Shown: positions 34,083 through 40,910 of the stretch, one piece after another
Layout of the letters: each line of letters begins with the position of its first letter
Numbering within the stretch: position 1 is the first letter of the stretch
Origin: Bacteroidales bacterium
GTDB taxonomy: Bacteria; Bacteroidota; Bacteroidia; Bacteroidales; UBA932
Assembly: GCA_017615615.1 (NCBI GenBank)
Contig: JAFZZW010000084.1
Location: 1 to 43,814, forward strand
Reading direction: 5' to 3'
DNA: 43,814 nt
Program-made: the position numbers and the translations under genes
The notes under the pieces: model-generated
What the model was told of the DNA's origin: nothing
The model's database searches: none
The model's input: only the letters and a program-made list of their open reading frames with translations

Positions 34083-35600
34083 CTACTCAACTATGCAGAA
34101 ACCCTCAAACCAGTTGGGGTTGGAGATGGTATAGAGGAGTTCGCCGTTCTTGAAGATATGGTTGGATGTCGCGATGTAGCTGTCGCCCGACGACGTTACC
34201 CTGATACTGCTTTCGGAGCTACTCAAAAACTGCTGATCAACTTCAGTTTCTATCGTCCGGACAGCATTTCCGTCACATAGTTCGGTAATCACAGCCTTCT
34301 CGCCCCATTTCAGGAATGCCGTATGAAGATGACTGCCGGCCAGACTTAACGCATATTGGAAATAATCCGGGGAGTGGTAAATGGCTGAACAATCAGTTAC
34401 GTTTTTATACAGCATCGCATCATAACCGCCTTTCTGTTTGAGTGTCAGGACATATACGTCTCCGCTTTCGGAAATATCAACGAGACCATCATAAGAGTAA
34501 TCCTGCAGTATGGAAAAAGTCCACTCGCCGGACGATGAGTATTTATACAAACCGAGGTGATACCCGTTGGACGGGTCTCGATACGAGGCCGCAATATACA
34601 GGTCGCCGGACGGAGAAAGGGCGCAGTTAATACTGTACATATTATGATAATCGCCGGGAATGACGTCGCTCATGACCGTCCCGTCCGGATTGACGACCAC
34701 GACATAATTATACTCCCTGTCGTTCCTTTGATACACTATTGCGACTCTTCCGTTTCGTGCAGCCATATCCATGGTCGGATCGTCCCAGCTCGTCTTGTTG
34801 ATTGTATAAACGGGTTTACGGTCTTTGCACACATAGAATATGTATTCGTGGTTCCAGGAATCATAATACGCCTCGTGAGAGTAAAGTGACTGGCCATCGG
34901 CACATATTGCCATTATGTAATACAATTTGATTTTGTCTTCGTCGAAAGCACCGTTCAACGGGTCCGGTTCTCCGTCGAGATACAGCAGTTCGCCCTTGCA
35001 GAAATAATAGACCTTGTCCTGGGAAGCCCTGATTACCGTAACCGCGCAGCTCGCTGTGTAGTCGCCCTCATCGGTCTTGACCGTTATGACGGCGCTGCCG
35101 GGCTTGAGGGCCTTGACGCATCCGGAAGCGTCAACGCCGGCGACCTCGGGGTCGCTGCTGGAGAATGAAACGGACGGGTTGGTGGCGCCCGCCGGTTCAA
35201 CGGTGGCAGTGAGCGAATACTCTTCGCCTTTGATGAGTTCCAGCTCCGTCTTGTCGAGCTTGACTCCGGTCACCGGGACAAAAGGCTTGCAGACAGAGAC
35301 GACGCAGGCGTCGGTCTTGCCGCCGGCAAGGGTTGCGACCGTCACTATGGCCTGGCCCTCGCCCACTGCGGTGACGGTACCTTCCTGGTCAACGGTGGCG
35401 ACGGCGGGCGCGGTGCTGCTCCAGCTGAGGGCTGTGTTGGTGGCGCCCGCCGGTTCTATGGTGGCAGCCAGCACTGTGGTCTCACCGATGGTGAGCGAAA
35501 GGTCGTGCTTGCTGAGGGTGACGGACGACGGGTCGATTTCCTGGGTGCATCCGGCGGCAAGGGCAAGAAGCGCCGCGAGCAGGGCGATGTATTTTCTCAT
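34083..35600 (-). CDS. Big_2-domain lipoprotein, paralogue 1 (two Ig-like domains)
   Basis: 505 residues: lipoprotein signal (Cys18 in LAAGCTQEID), two Big_2 (bacterial Ig-like) domains (about 24-105 and 110-190), then a ~310-residue C-terminal region shared with the other two paralogues. That region opens with LYLDGEPDPLNGAFD, contains VCKDRKPVY, and has repeated blade-like motifs (SPSGDLYIA, SESGDVYVL, SSGDSYIAT), suggesting a beta-propeller; it ends GFCIVE. A surface adhesin or sensor is likely. It is the shortest of the three and lacks the conserved palindromic terminator found after the other two, since the S41 gene converges directly on it. Confidence 0.85.
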   Translation of the reverse strand: MRKYIALLAALLALAAGCTQEIDPSSVTLSKHDLSLTIGETTVLAATIEPAGATNTALSWSSTAPAVATVDQEGTVTAVGEGQAIVTVATLAGGKTDACVVSVCKPFVPVTGVKLDKTELELIKGEEYSLTATVEPAGATNPSVSFSSSDPEVAGVDASGCVKALKPGSAVITVKTDEGDYTASCAVTVIRASQDKVYYFCKGELLYLDGEPDPLNGAFDEDKIKLYYIMAICADGQSLYSHEAYYDSWNHEYIFYVCKDRKPVYTINKTSWDDPTMDMAARNGRVAIVYQRNDREYNYVVVVNPDGTVMSDVIPGDYHNMYSINCALSPSGDLYIAASYRDPSNGYHLGLYKYSSSGEWTFSILQDYSYDGLVDISESGDVYVLTLKQKGGYDAMLYKNVTDCSAIYHSPDYFQYALSLAGSHLHTAFLKWGEKAVITELCDGNAVRTIETEVDQQFLSSSESSIRVTSSGDSYIATSNHIFKNGELLYTISNPNWFEGFCIVE

Positions 35601-35783
35601 TCTATGATACGGTTTTGCCGCACAAACCGGGCAGCTTGCGCGTTGTTGTTATTTATGTTGCTGATTACTAATGCGTTAATGCCCCCCCTGTAGAGGGGCC
35701 ACAGACAAGGCTTGTATGATGTGCCAAAGCCATTCTAATTTCGCAGACTTCCAAAAATACGAATAATCCGGGATAATTGGAAC
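35601..35783 (-). promoter_or_regulatory. Promoter and structured 5' leader of Big_2 paralogue 1
   Basis: Reading on the minus strand: GTTCC at the -33 position, TATTTTTG (35752-35759), a C7 tract on the plus strand (35682-35688, G7 in the transcript) in a CCCCT/AGGGG hairpin, then a hairpin at 35620-35640 just before the ATG. The same order occurs before both other paralogues. No gene lies in 35601-35940. Confidence 0.7.
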
Positions 35784-35855
35784 GCCAGAGGCTGTTTTTG
35801 TTCCATTTCACCTTAAATCAGTGCTGTTTGGAACAAAACCAAGTCATATCGTTCC
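35779..35855. repeat. Twin GGAAC/GTTCC inverted repeats, copy 1
   Basis: GGAAC at 35779 and 35830, GTTCC at 35800 and 35851: two hairpins or operator-like dyads in tandem, directly upstream of the Big_2 promoter. Conserved in all three modules. Confidence 0.7.
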
Positions 35856-35907
35856 AAAGCAACGCCGGTGCACCCTCCCTGTCATTCTGAGTCGCCTCCT
35901 CCCTGTC

Positions 35908-35934
35908 ATTCTGAGTCGCACAGCGACGAAGAAT
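35908..35934. repeat. Palindromic REP-like element, copy 1
   Basis: Arms ATTC..GTCGC and GCGAC..GAAT around ACA. A partial duplicate of the left arm (GTCATTCTGAGTCGC) stands just before it at 35881-35895, showing tandem growth of the element. Confidence 0.85.
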
Positions 35935-35947
35935 CTAAAAAAAGTGT

Positions 35948-35955
35948 TATCTTTG
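35948..35955 (+). promoter_or_regulatory. Promoter box of mini-gene, copy 1
   Basis: TATCTTTG, a full TAnnTTTG match, 22 bp before the mini-gene ATG. No clear -33 TTG. Confidence 0.65.
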
Positions 35956-35977
35956 TCCTGATATAACAAAGACAGAT

Positions 35978-36019
35978 ATGAATCTCAGAGACATCAAGAA
36001 AGGTCATAAAGAATTGTAA
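35978..36019 (+). CDS. 13-residue mini-ORF, copy 1
   Basis: Encodes MNLRDIKKGHKEL and stops with TAA. Promoter, ORF and a downstream hairpin make a ~110-nt unit found three times in the window. It could be a small peptide gene, a small RNA, or the decayed start of a longer gene: from memory, a small Bacteroidales protein family begins in a very similar way, so a truncated relic is a serious alternative. Confidence 0.45.
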   Translation: MNLRDIKKGHKEL

Positions 36020-36043
36020 TCTTTCGAGTTTCTCAAGTATAGG

Positions 36044-36069
36044 AAAAGGCCGCAGCGATGCGACCTTTT
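36044..36069. terminator. Bidirectional terminator hairpin, copy 1
   Basis: Stem AAAAGGCCGCA with TGCGACCTTTT, loop GCGA. T-rich on the plus side for the mini-gene, and A-rich on the other, so it can also serve the RhuM-like gene that ends at 36099. One C-A position on the plus strand becomes a G-U pair on the minus strand. Confidence 0.75.
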
Positions 36070-36098
36070 GGTTTAATTCCATCGAATTCGACAGAATA

Positions 36099-37118
36099 CT
36101 ATTTTGAATCATTGTTATCTCCCAATAGTAGGCTCACCTCTTTATCAAAGTCGGAGACTATTCTTTGCGTTTTATTGAAAGCTTCATATTCCTCTTCGGC
36201 TTTGCGCTGGGCATCTTCATGGGAGATTTGTCCTTTGCTACGGTCAGGCAGAATTTGAAAACGCCTGAAAGCCAGAAACTCATTTACACTGGCCGCAAAT
36301 TGCTCCATGGTAAAGGTGTTCTCGTTCTCAATGAGGTCTTCGATGTAGTCGAAGTATCCGGTAACGGCTCTTTCCAACCGCTTGATTTCTTTCTCTTGCA
36401 GATAGTTCTTTGCCACGGAAACATCTGATTTGAGTATGCGTCCGTCCGGGGAATTCTTCCAGGTTGTCAGCCCCATGTGCTCTTTGCTTCTGTCTGCGCT
36501 TTCATATACGATTTCAGCCGCAGTCTTTCCAGTAATTGCATAATGGAACTTGTTCTGAATCATAGCATAGAAATCCTTTGTAGTAGGGGCCGCACGGTCA
36601 TAGTCGATGCTGCATTCCGCATAGATATCTGTGATTTGCTGCCAGATTCTACGCTCGCTGGCCCGAATGGAACGGACGCGTTCCAGGAGTTCCCGGAAAT
36701 AGTCCTTGCCGAACAAGGCTCCGCTATCTTTCATCCGACGGTCGTCCAGCACGAATCCCTTCTTTATATACTCTTTTAAGATCCCCGTTGCCCAGATGCG
36801 GAATGCGGTGGCTCTAGCCGAAGAAACGCGATATCCGACAGCAATGATGGCATCAAGGTTATAATACATGATTTTTTCATCAGATATGCCTCTGGCACCA
36901 CTCTGTGCGGTATTCAAAAATTCTTTGATTACCGCGGAGCGCTCTAATTCCCCCGTCTCAAACACCTTCCCCAGATGGTAGGAAATGTTTTGAACTGTAC
37001 AGTCAAACAAAGAGGACATAGCCTTCTGGGTGGCCCATATGGTTTCATCCCGTAAGACCACATCCACCTTCATATCCTCTGTTGGTGTATTATAAATCAG
37101 CAACTGAAAATCTTTCAT
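36099..37118 (-). CDS. RhuM-family protein
   Basis: 339 residues. It begins MKDFQLLIYNTPTEDMKVDV and has the family phrases TIWATQKAMSSLFDC, YYNLDAIIAVGYRVSS, FRIWATGILKEYIKKGFVLDD and ERRIWQQITDIYAECSIDYD. RhuM proteins (Virulence_RhuM) occur in pathogenicity islands and defence or prophage regions; the molecular function is not settled. Start chosen at ATG 37118: the frame extends to 37166, but the promoter box (37136-37143) lies inside that extension. The gene is more AT-rich than the surrounding core. It sits alone between two Big_2 modules. Confidence 0.9.
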   Translation of the reverse strand: MKDFQLLIYNTPTEDMKVDVVLRDETIWATQKAMSSLFDCTVQNISYHLGKVFETGELERSAVIKEFLNTAQSGARGISDEKIMYYNLDAIIAVGYRVSSARATAFRIWATGILKEYIKKGFVLDDRRMKDSGALFGKDYFRELLERVRSIRASERRIWQQITDIYAECSIDYDRAAPTTKDFYAMIQNKFHYAITGKTAAEIVYESADRSKEHMGLTTWKNSPDGRILKSDVSVAKNYLQEKEIKRLERAVTGYFDYIEDLIENENTFTMEQFAASVNEFLAFRRFQILPDRSKGQISHEDAQRKAEEEYEAFNKTQRIVSDFDKEVSLLLGDNNDSK

Positions 37119-37135
37119 GGCATCATCATTTTCCA

Positions 37136-37166
37136 CAAAGTTAAAACAAACAAAAGCCAAAACCAA
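37136..37166 (-). promoter_or_regulatory. Promoter of the RhuM-like gene
   Basis: Minus strand: TTG (37164-37166), a 20-bp spacer, TAACTTTG (37136-37143). The -33 box lies inside the 3' arm of the terminator hairpin of the upstream Big_2 gene. An almost identical promoter precedes the KilA-N gene at 40816. Confidence 0.8.
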
Positions 37167-37196
37167 GAGACTACAAGCTTGTAATCCCTTGGTTTT
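37159..37196 (-). terminator. 38-bp palindrome/terminator after Big_2 paralogue 2
   Basis: A near-perfect palindrome centred on AAGCTT, with arms beginning AAAACCAAG and ending CTTGGTTTT. Two positions are mismatched on the plus strand but pair as G-U on the minus strand, which argues that the minus transcript is the functional one. It is followed by a T-rich run. The same 38 bp recurs at 40839. Confidence 0.8.
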
Positions 37197-37229
37197 GTTG
37201 ATAGTTTTGCTATGTCGGAGGTGCTTGGG

Positions 37230-39521
37230 CTATTCCACTACGGCAAAGCCGGTGAGCCAGGTGTCAGTTATCGTGAAGAGAGTTTTTTCGTTCTTGTAAA
37301 TATGATTCTCGGTGGCAACGTACATGTCGCCGGAAGACGAGACAATCAGTGGATTCTTGATACAGATATCGTTCAGATTCAATGTCCTTACCGGTTTGCC
37401 GTCGCAGGCTTCTTCCATTGTTAAACGACCGCCGGTTTCGCATTGAACCGCCGTATAAACATGACCGCCTGTCGCGTGCAACCCATATCTCTCGTTTCCA
37501 TTCACAGTGGTATTATAAACGACTTCTTCATTTTTCAGGAGTTCGACGTCCGTGCCGTTGCCAGACAGAATGTATCTGTCGCCTTCGTCAGAAATGCCAA
37601 TAGCCGAGAAACCATTAAAATCGGGCTTTATCAAGGTCTCAGTCAGGGTGCCGTCGTTAGCATACTCATATATTGCCATATAGCGACTGCCGAAGGAATC
37701 CCAAATTACGTCAACGATATCGAACGTTCCGTCAGGTGCCATAGCGCAGAACATCTTCGTCCAAGAAAACGACACAGCTCTTCCTGTAATGTATTTTCTT
37801 GAACTCGTTCCATCGTGATTTATCCTGACTATATAAAATGAATCCTCGCCCTCCCAAAGAACAATTCCTACATATCCATTGCAGCTGGACATACCTATTA
37901 AATCGTATGCAGAATGTGCATCGACTTTGCAAACAGGCTTGCGGTTTTTGCACAGGTATAAAACATCGCCGCCAGATACATAACTGCCTTCATTCAACAC
38001 TATGTCGGAATAACGTTCCAGGCTATATAAATCAGAGCCATCCGAACATATGCCTTTCACATAATTAAAACTGGAAATAAAGGAATCGGTTTCCCGGTCA
38101 AAAGCCCCACTAAGGGGATCCGGCACTCCATTGACGTACAAATCAGTTGTGCTGTCCACAGTATAATACACCCTCGCGCCCGCTTCCTTGCTCACCGTCA
38201 CGGCGCAGCTTGCGGTGAATCCGCCTTCCTCTGAGGTGGCCGTGATAGTGGCAGTGCCCTCAGCGAGCGCCACCACCTTGCCTTCTGAAGTCACAGTGGC
38301 AACATCGCCGTTGCTGGAGGTCCAGCCCACTTTTTTGTTGACAGCGTGGTCCGGGGTGTAGAGGACGGTGAGCGTGTATGCCTCTCCGACCTTGAGCGTG
38401 AGTTCGGTGGGATTGAGGCTGATGCCCTTGAGGGTGTTGTCCTGGGTGACGGTGACCTCGCAGAAGCCCTGCTTGTCGGGGTATTCCTTGGAACGGGCGG
38501 AGATCCTGGTGGTGCCAGCGGCAACGGCGGTCACAAGGCCGCTGGCATCGACTTTGGCGATGTTGTTGTCGAAAGACGCCCATTCAACCTCCTGGCTGGC
38601 GCCGGCAGGGGAGACGGAGGCGCTGAGCTGTGCCGTCTTGCCTTCGGCGATCTCGACGCTTGCGGGAGTGATGGTAACTCCTTCAACCACTGCCGCTACC
38701 GTTACCTTGCACTCGTCCGTGAAGCCACCATCGACAGTAGAGATGGTGACGGTAGCCTCGCCGTAATCGACGGCGGTGACTACGCCCTCGTCGGAGACAG
38801 TGGCGACTTTGGTGTCGCTGGAGGCGAATTTGACGGAACGGTCGGTGGCGGATTCGGGATCGACGTACCACTGGAGGGTGGCGGTTTCCCCCTTCTGTAG
38901 GGTCAACTCGTTGGGCTGCACCCACACACCGACTACGGGAATGGTGTATTTGAGAACCGTCACTTCGCACTTTGCGGTGAACCCGCCGTCTTCCGTTTTG
39001 ACGGTGATGGTGGCGGTGCCTTCGCTGTGGGCGCGGACGTAGCCGAGGTTGTCGACGCTTGCTACCTCGTCGTTGCTGCTGGTGAAGGTAACGCTTTGAT
39101 TGCTGGCGTTCGCGGGCTCCACGGTGGCGGTGAGCTGGTAGGTGTCGCCCTCCGTCATCTCATAGCTGGTCCTGTCCAGTTTAACGCCCGTTACCGGTAC
39201 TGGCTTCTTGGTCACCGTGACGATACATGCGTCCGTGAGACCGCCGGCGAGGGTGGATACGGAGATGCTGGCCTGGCCTTCGGTCAGTGCAGTCACCTTG
39301 CCGTTCTTGTCTACATCGGCTACACTGGGCTTGGAGCTGCTCCAATTGACGGCGGTGTTGGTGGCGTTGGAGGGGGCGATGGTTGCCGTCAGCGAGGCGG
39401 TCTCACCTTCGGCGAGCGTGAGCTCGTGCTGGTCCAGCCGGACGGAGGTGGGGTCAACTTCCTGGGTGCAGCTGGAAGCAAGGGTGAGGAGCGCTGCGAT
39501 TGCGAAAAGGATTCGTTTCAT
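37230..39521 (-). CDS. Big_2-domain lipoprotein, paralogue 2 (five Ig-like domains)
   Basis: 763 residues: lipoprotein signal (Cys18 in LASSCTQEVD), five Big_2 domains of 80-85 residues (about 22-105, 108-192, 194-278, 280-362, 364-448), then the shared C-terminal propeller-like region (opens LYVNGVPDPLSGAFD, contains LCKNRKPVC, ends GFAVVE). Compared with paralogue 1 there are three extra Ig-like domains. The C-terminal regions are clearly related but diverged, so the duplication is not recent. Likely surface-exposed binding protein; ligand unknown. Confidence 0.88.
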   Translation of the reverse strand: MKRILFAIAALLTLASSCTQEVDPTSVRLDQHELTLAEGETASLTATIAPSNATNTAVNWSSSKPSVADVDKNGKVTALTEGQASISVSTLAGGLTDACIVTVTKKPVPVTGVKLDRTSYEMTEGDTYQLTATVEPANASNQSVTFTSSNDEVASVDNLGYVRAHSEGTATITVKTEDGGFTAKCEVTVLKYTIPVVGVWVQPNELTLQKGETATLQWYVDPESATDRSVKFASSDTKVATVSDEGVVTAVDYGEATVTISTVDGGFTDECKVTVAAVVEGVTITPASVEIAEGKTAQLSASVSPAGASQEVEWASFDNNIAKVDASGLVTAVAAGTTRISARSKEYPDKQGFCEVTVTQDNTLKGISLNPTELTLKVGEAYTLTVLYTPDHAVNKKVGWTSSNGDVATVTSEGKVVALAEGTATITATSEEGGFTASCAVTVSKEAGARVYYTVDSTTDLYVNGVPDPLSGAFDRETDSFISSFNYVKGICSDGSDLYSLERYSDIVLNEGSYVSGGDVLYLCKNRKPVCKVDAHSAYDLIGMSSCNGYVGIVLWEGEDSFYIVRINHDGTSSRKYITGRAVSFSWTKMFCAMAPDGTFDIVDVIWDSFGSRYMAIYEYANDGTLTETLIKPDFNGFSAIGISDEGDRYILSGNGTDVELLKNEEVVYNTTVNGNERYGLHATGGHVYTAVQCETGGRLTMEEACDGKPVRTLNLNDICIKNPLIVSSSGDMYVATENHIYKNEKTLFTITDTWLTGFAVVE

Positions 39522-39704
39522 AGCGGGATACGGTTATGGTGCACAAACCGGGCGGTTTGCGCGAGGATGGTGTTTATATTATTGATTATTAGCGATTTAC
39601 CCCCCCCTATGGAGGAGCTGCAGATAAGGCTGATATGACGGGATAGAGCCACTGATTCCATCGTAACCGTTCAAATATACGTATTATTTGCAAGAATTTG
39701 GAAC
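39522..39704 (-). promoter_or_regulatory. Promoter and structured 5' leader of Big_2 paralogue 2
   Basis: Minus strand: TATATTTG (39672-39679), a plus-strand C8 tract (39600-39607), and a hairpin of GCAAACC with GGTTTGTGC around GCCC (39541-39560), 20 bp before the ATG. Same order as in copies 1 and 3. No gene is seen in 39522-39845. Confidence 0.7.
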
Positions 39705-39776
39705 GCCAAAAGCTGTTTTTGTTCCATTTCACCCTAAATCAGTGCTGTTTGGAACAAAACCATGGCATATCGTTCC
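39700..39776. repeat. Twin GGAAC/GTTCC inverted repeats, copy 2
   Basis: GGAAC at 39700 and 39751, GTTCC at 39721 and 39772; same spacing as copy 1. Confidence 0.7.
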
Positions 39777-39805
39777 AAAACAACGCCGGTGCACCCTTTC
39801 CTGTC

Positions 39806-39832
39806 ATTCTGAGTCGCATAGCGACGAAGAAT
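39806..39832. repeat. Palindromic REP-like element, copy 2
   Basis: Arms ATTC..GTCGC and GCGAC..GAAT around ATA, followed by an A-run and the mini-gene promoter. Confidence 0.85.
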
Positions 39833-39845
39833 CTAAAAAAAGTGT

Positions 39846-39853
39846 TATCTTTG
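39846..39853 (+). promoter_or_regulatory. Promoter box of mini-gene, copy 2
   Basis: TATCTTTG, 22 bp before the ATG, as in the other copies. Confidence 0.65.
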
Positions 39854-39875
39854 CCCCGATTTAACAAAGACAGAC

Positions 39876-39917
39876 ATGAACCTCAGAGACATCAAGAAAG
39901 GTCTTAAAGAATTGTAA
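39876..39917 (+). CDS. 13-residue mini-ORF, copy 2
   Basis: Encodes MNLRDIKKGLKEL, one residue different from copy 1. Differences from copy 1 within the ORF are one silent change (AAT to AAC) and one His-to-Leu change. Confidence 0.45.
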   Translation: MNLRDIKKGLKEL

Positions 39918-39941
39918 TCTTTCAAGTCTCTCAAGCATAGG

Positions 39942-39967
39942 AAAAGGCCACAGCGATGTGACCTTTT
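39942..39967. terminator. Bidirectional terminator hairpin, copy 2
   Basis: AAAAGGCCACA with TGTGACCTTTT, loop GCGA. A C-G pair of copy 1 is replaced here by an A-T pair on both arms, a compensatory change that supports the stem. It also serves the KilA-N gene ending at 39976. Confidence 0.78.
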
Positions 39968-39975
39968 CTTCGTTA

Positions 39976-40797
39976 TTATTTCAATAGTTTCCTTGATGCG
40001 GCTCCATTCTCGAGAGCTGTCATTTGCTGAATGGCAATAGCATTGAGTCTGCGGAGCCGTTCTGCCTGCGAAAGTCCATCATTGATAAACACGGCGTTCA
40101 GGTTCTCCATGTTGGACAGGCAAATGAGCTGATTAATCGTGGCATAATCACGAATATCCCCTTCGAGTTCCGGATTGAACTCCCGCCACTCCTTAGCTGT
40201 CATACCAAACAAAGCAACATTCAGAACGTCAGCTTCATTTGCGTAGATTAATGAAACCTGCACCTCTGACAGTTCTTCCGGAATAAGATTCTGCTTAATG
40301 GCATCCGTATGAATACGATAGTTAATCTTAGAGAGCTCTCGTTTTGCGGTCCACCCAAGCAATTGCTGCTCAGCACTTTTCAACCGCTGGAACTCTTTAA
40401 CCAGATACAGCCGGAATTCAACTGAAATCCATGAGGCAAACTCGAATGCGATATCGGTTTGTGCGTAGGTTCCCCCATATCTGCCTGATTGAGATACTAT
40501 GCCTATAGCATTTGTTGCGTCAAACCAACGGGAAGGAGACATGGTAAAATCGTTCAGCCCAGCTTGCTGTCTAAACCCCTCGAATTCGAGGGGGTTAAAA
40601 GCCGGATTTTAGAGAGTTTCCCATATTCCAAGGAATTCTATGGTGTTGCGGTTACGCATCCAGTTAGCTATCACTCCGTTTGGATCCATCCAATTCTTCT
40701 GGCGGGCTATGTCAGTGATGCATATATAATCAACACCATCCTTAGACATGGTCCTAACCACTACATCTTTTACAACTAACTCGTTCTTCTTTTCCAT
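39976..40797 (-). pseudogene. KilA-N domain protein interrupted by one in-frame stop
   Basis: Read from ATG 40797, 62 codons (MEKKNELVVKDVVVRTMSK..., then ITDIARQKN and GVIANWMRN) run to a TAA at 40609-40611, and the same frame continues with NPAFNPLEFEGFRQQAGLND, MSPSRWFDATNAIGI and SGRYGGTYAQTDIAFEFASW to 39976. Relatives read ETL(H/Y)NP at this point, so a single base change of a Tyr codon would create the stop. The 273-codon length is normal for KilA-N proteins of phage and mobile elements. An internal ATG at 40542 could yield a C-terminal fragment. The promoter is intact. Confidence 0.85.
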
Positions 40798-40815
40798 AAC
40801 CTCAAACGTTTTCCA

Positions 40816-40846
40816 CAAAGTTAAAACAAAGAAAGGCCAAAACCAA
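40816..40846 (-). promoter_or_regulatory. Promoter of the KilA-N gene
   Basis: Minus strand: TTG (40844-40846), a 20-bp spacer, TAACTTTG (40816-40823). Nearly the same sequence as the RhuM promoter at 37136, again overlapping the palindromic terminator. Confidence 0.8.
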
Positions 40847-40876
40847 GAGACTACAAGCTTGTAATCCCTTGGTTTT
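40839..40876 (-). terminator. 38-bp palindrome/terminator after Big_2 paralogue 3
   Basis: Identical in sequence to the palindrome at 37159-37196. It lies 34 bp beyond the stop of the Big_2 gene. Confidence 0.8.
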
Positions 40877-40910
40877 GTGGATAGATTTGCTATGTGCGAT
40901 GCGCCTGGGG

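Noticed and set aside
35779-35855. Invertible (phase-variable) promoter flanked by inverted repeats
   Set aside because: The GGAAC/GTTCC arms are only 5-7 bp, and no site-specific invertase is seen in the window; known invertible promoters have longer arms. Kept only as operator-like dyads.
40609-40611. Programmed readthrough or recoding in the KilA-N gene
   Set aside because: The stop is TAA, with no sign of recoding signals nearby. The perfect palindrome just after it (40577-40594) is explained by conserved coding sequence (NPLEFEG). A point mutation is simpler.
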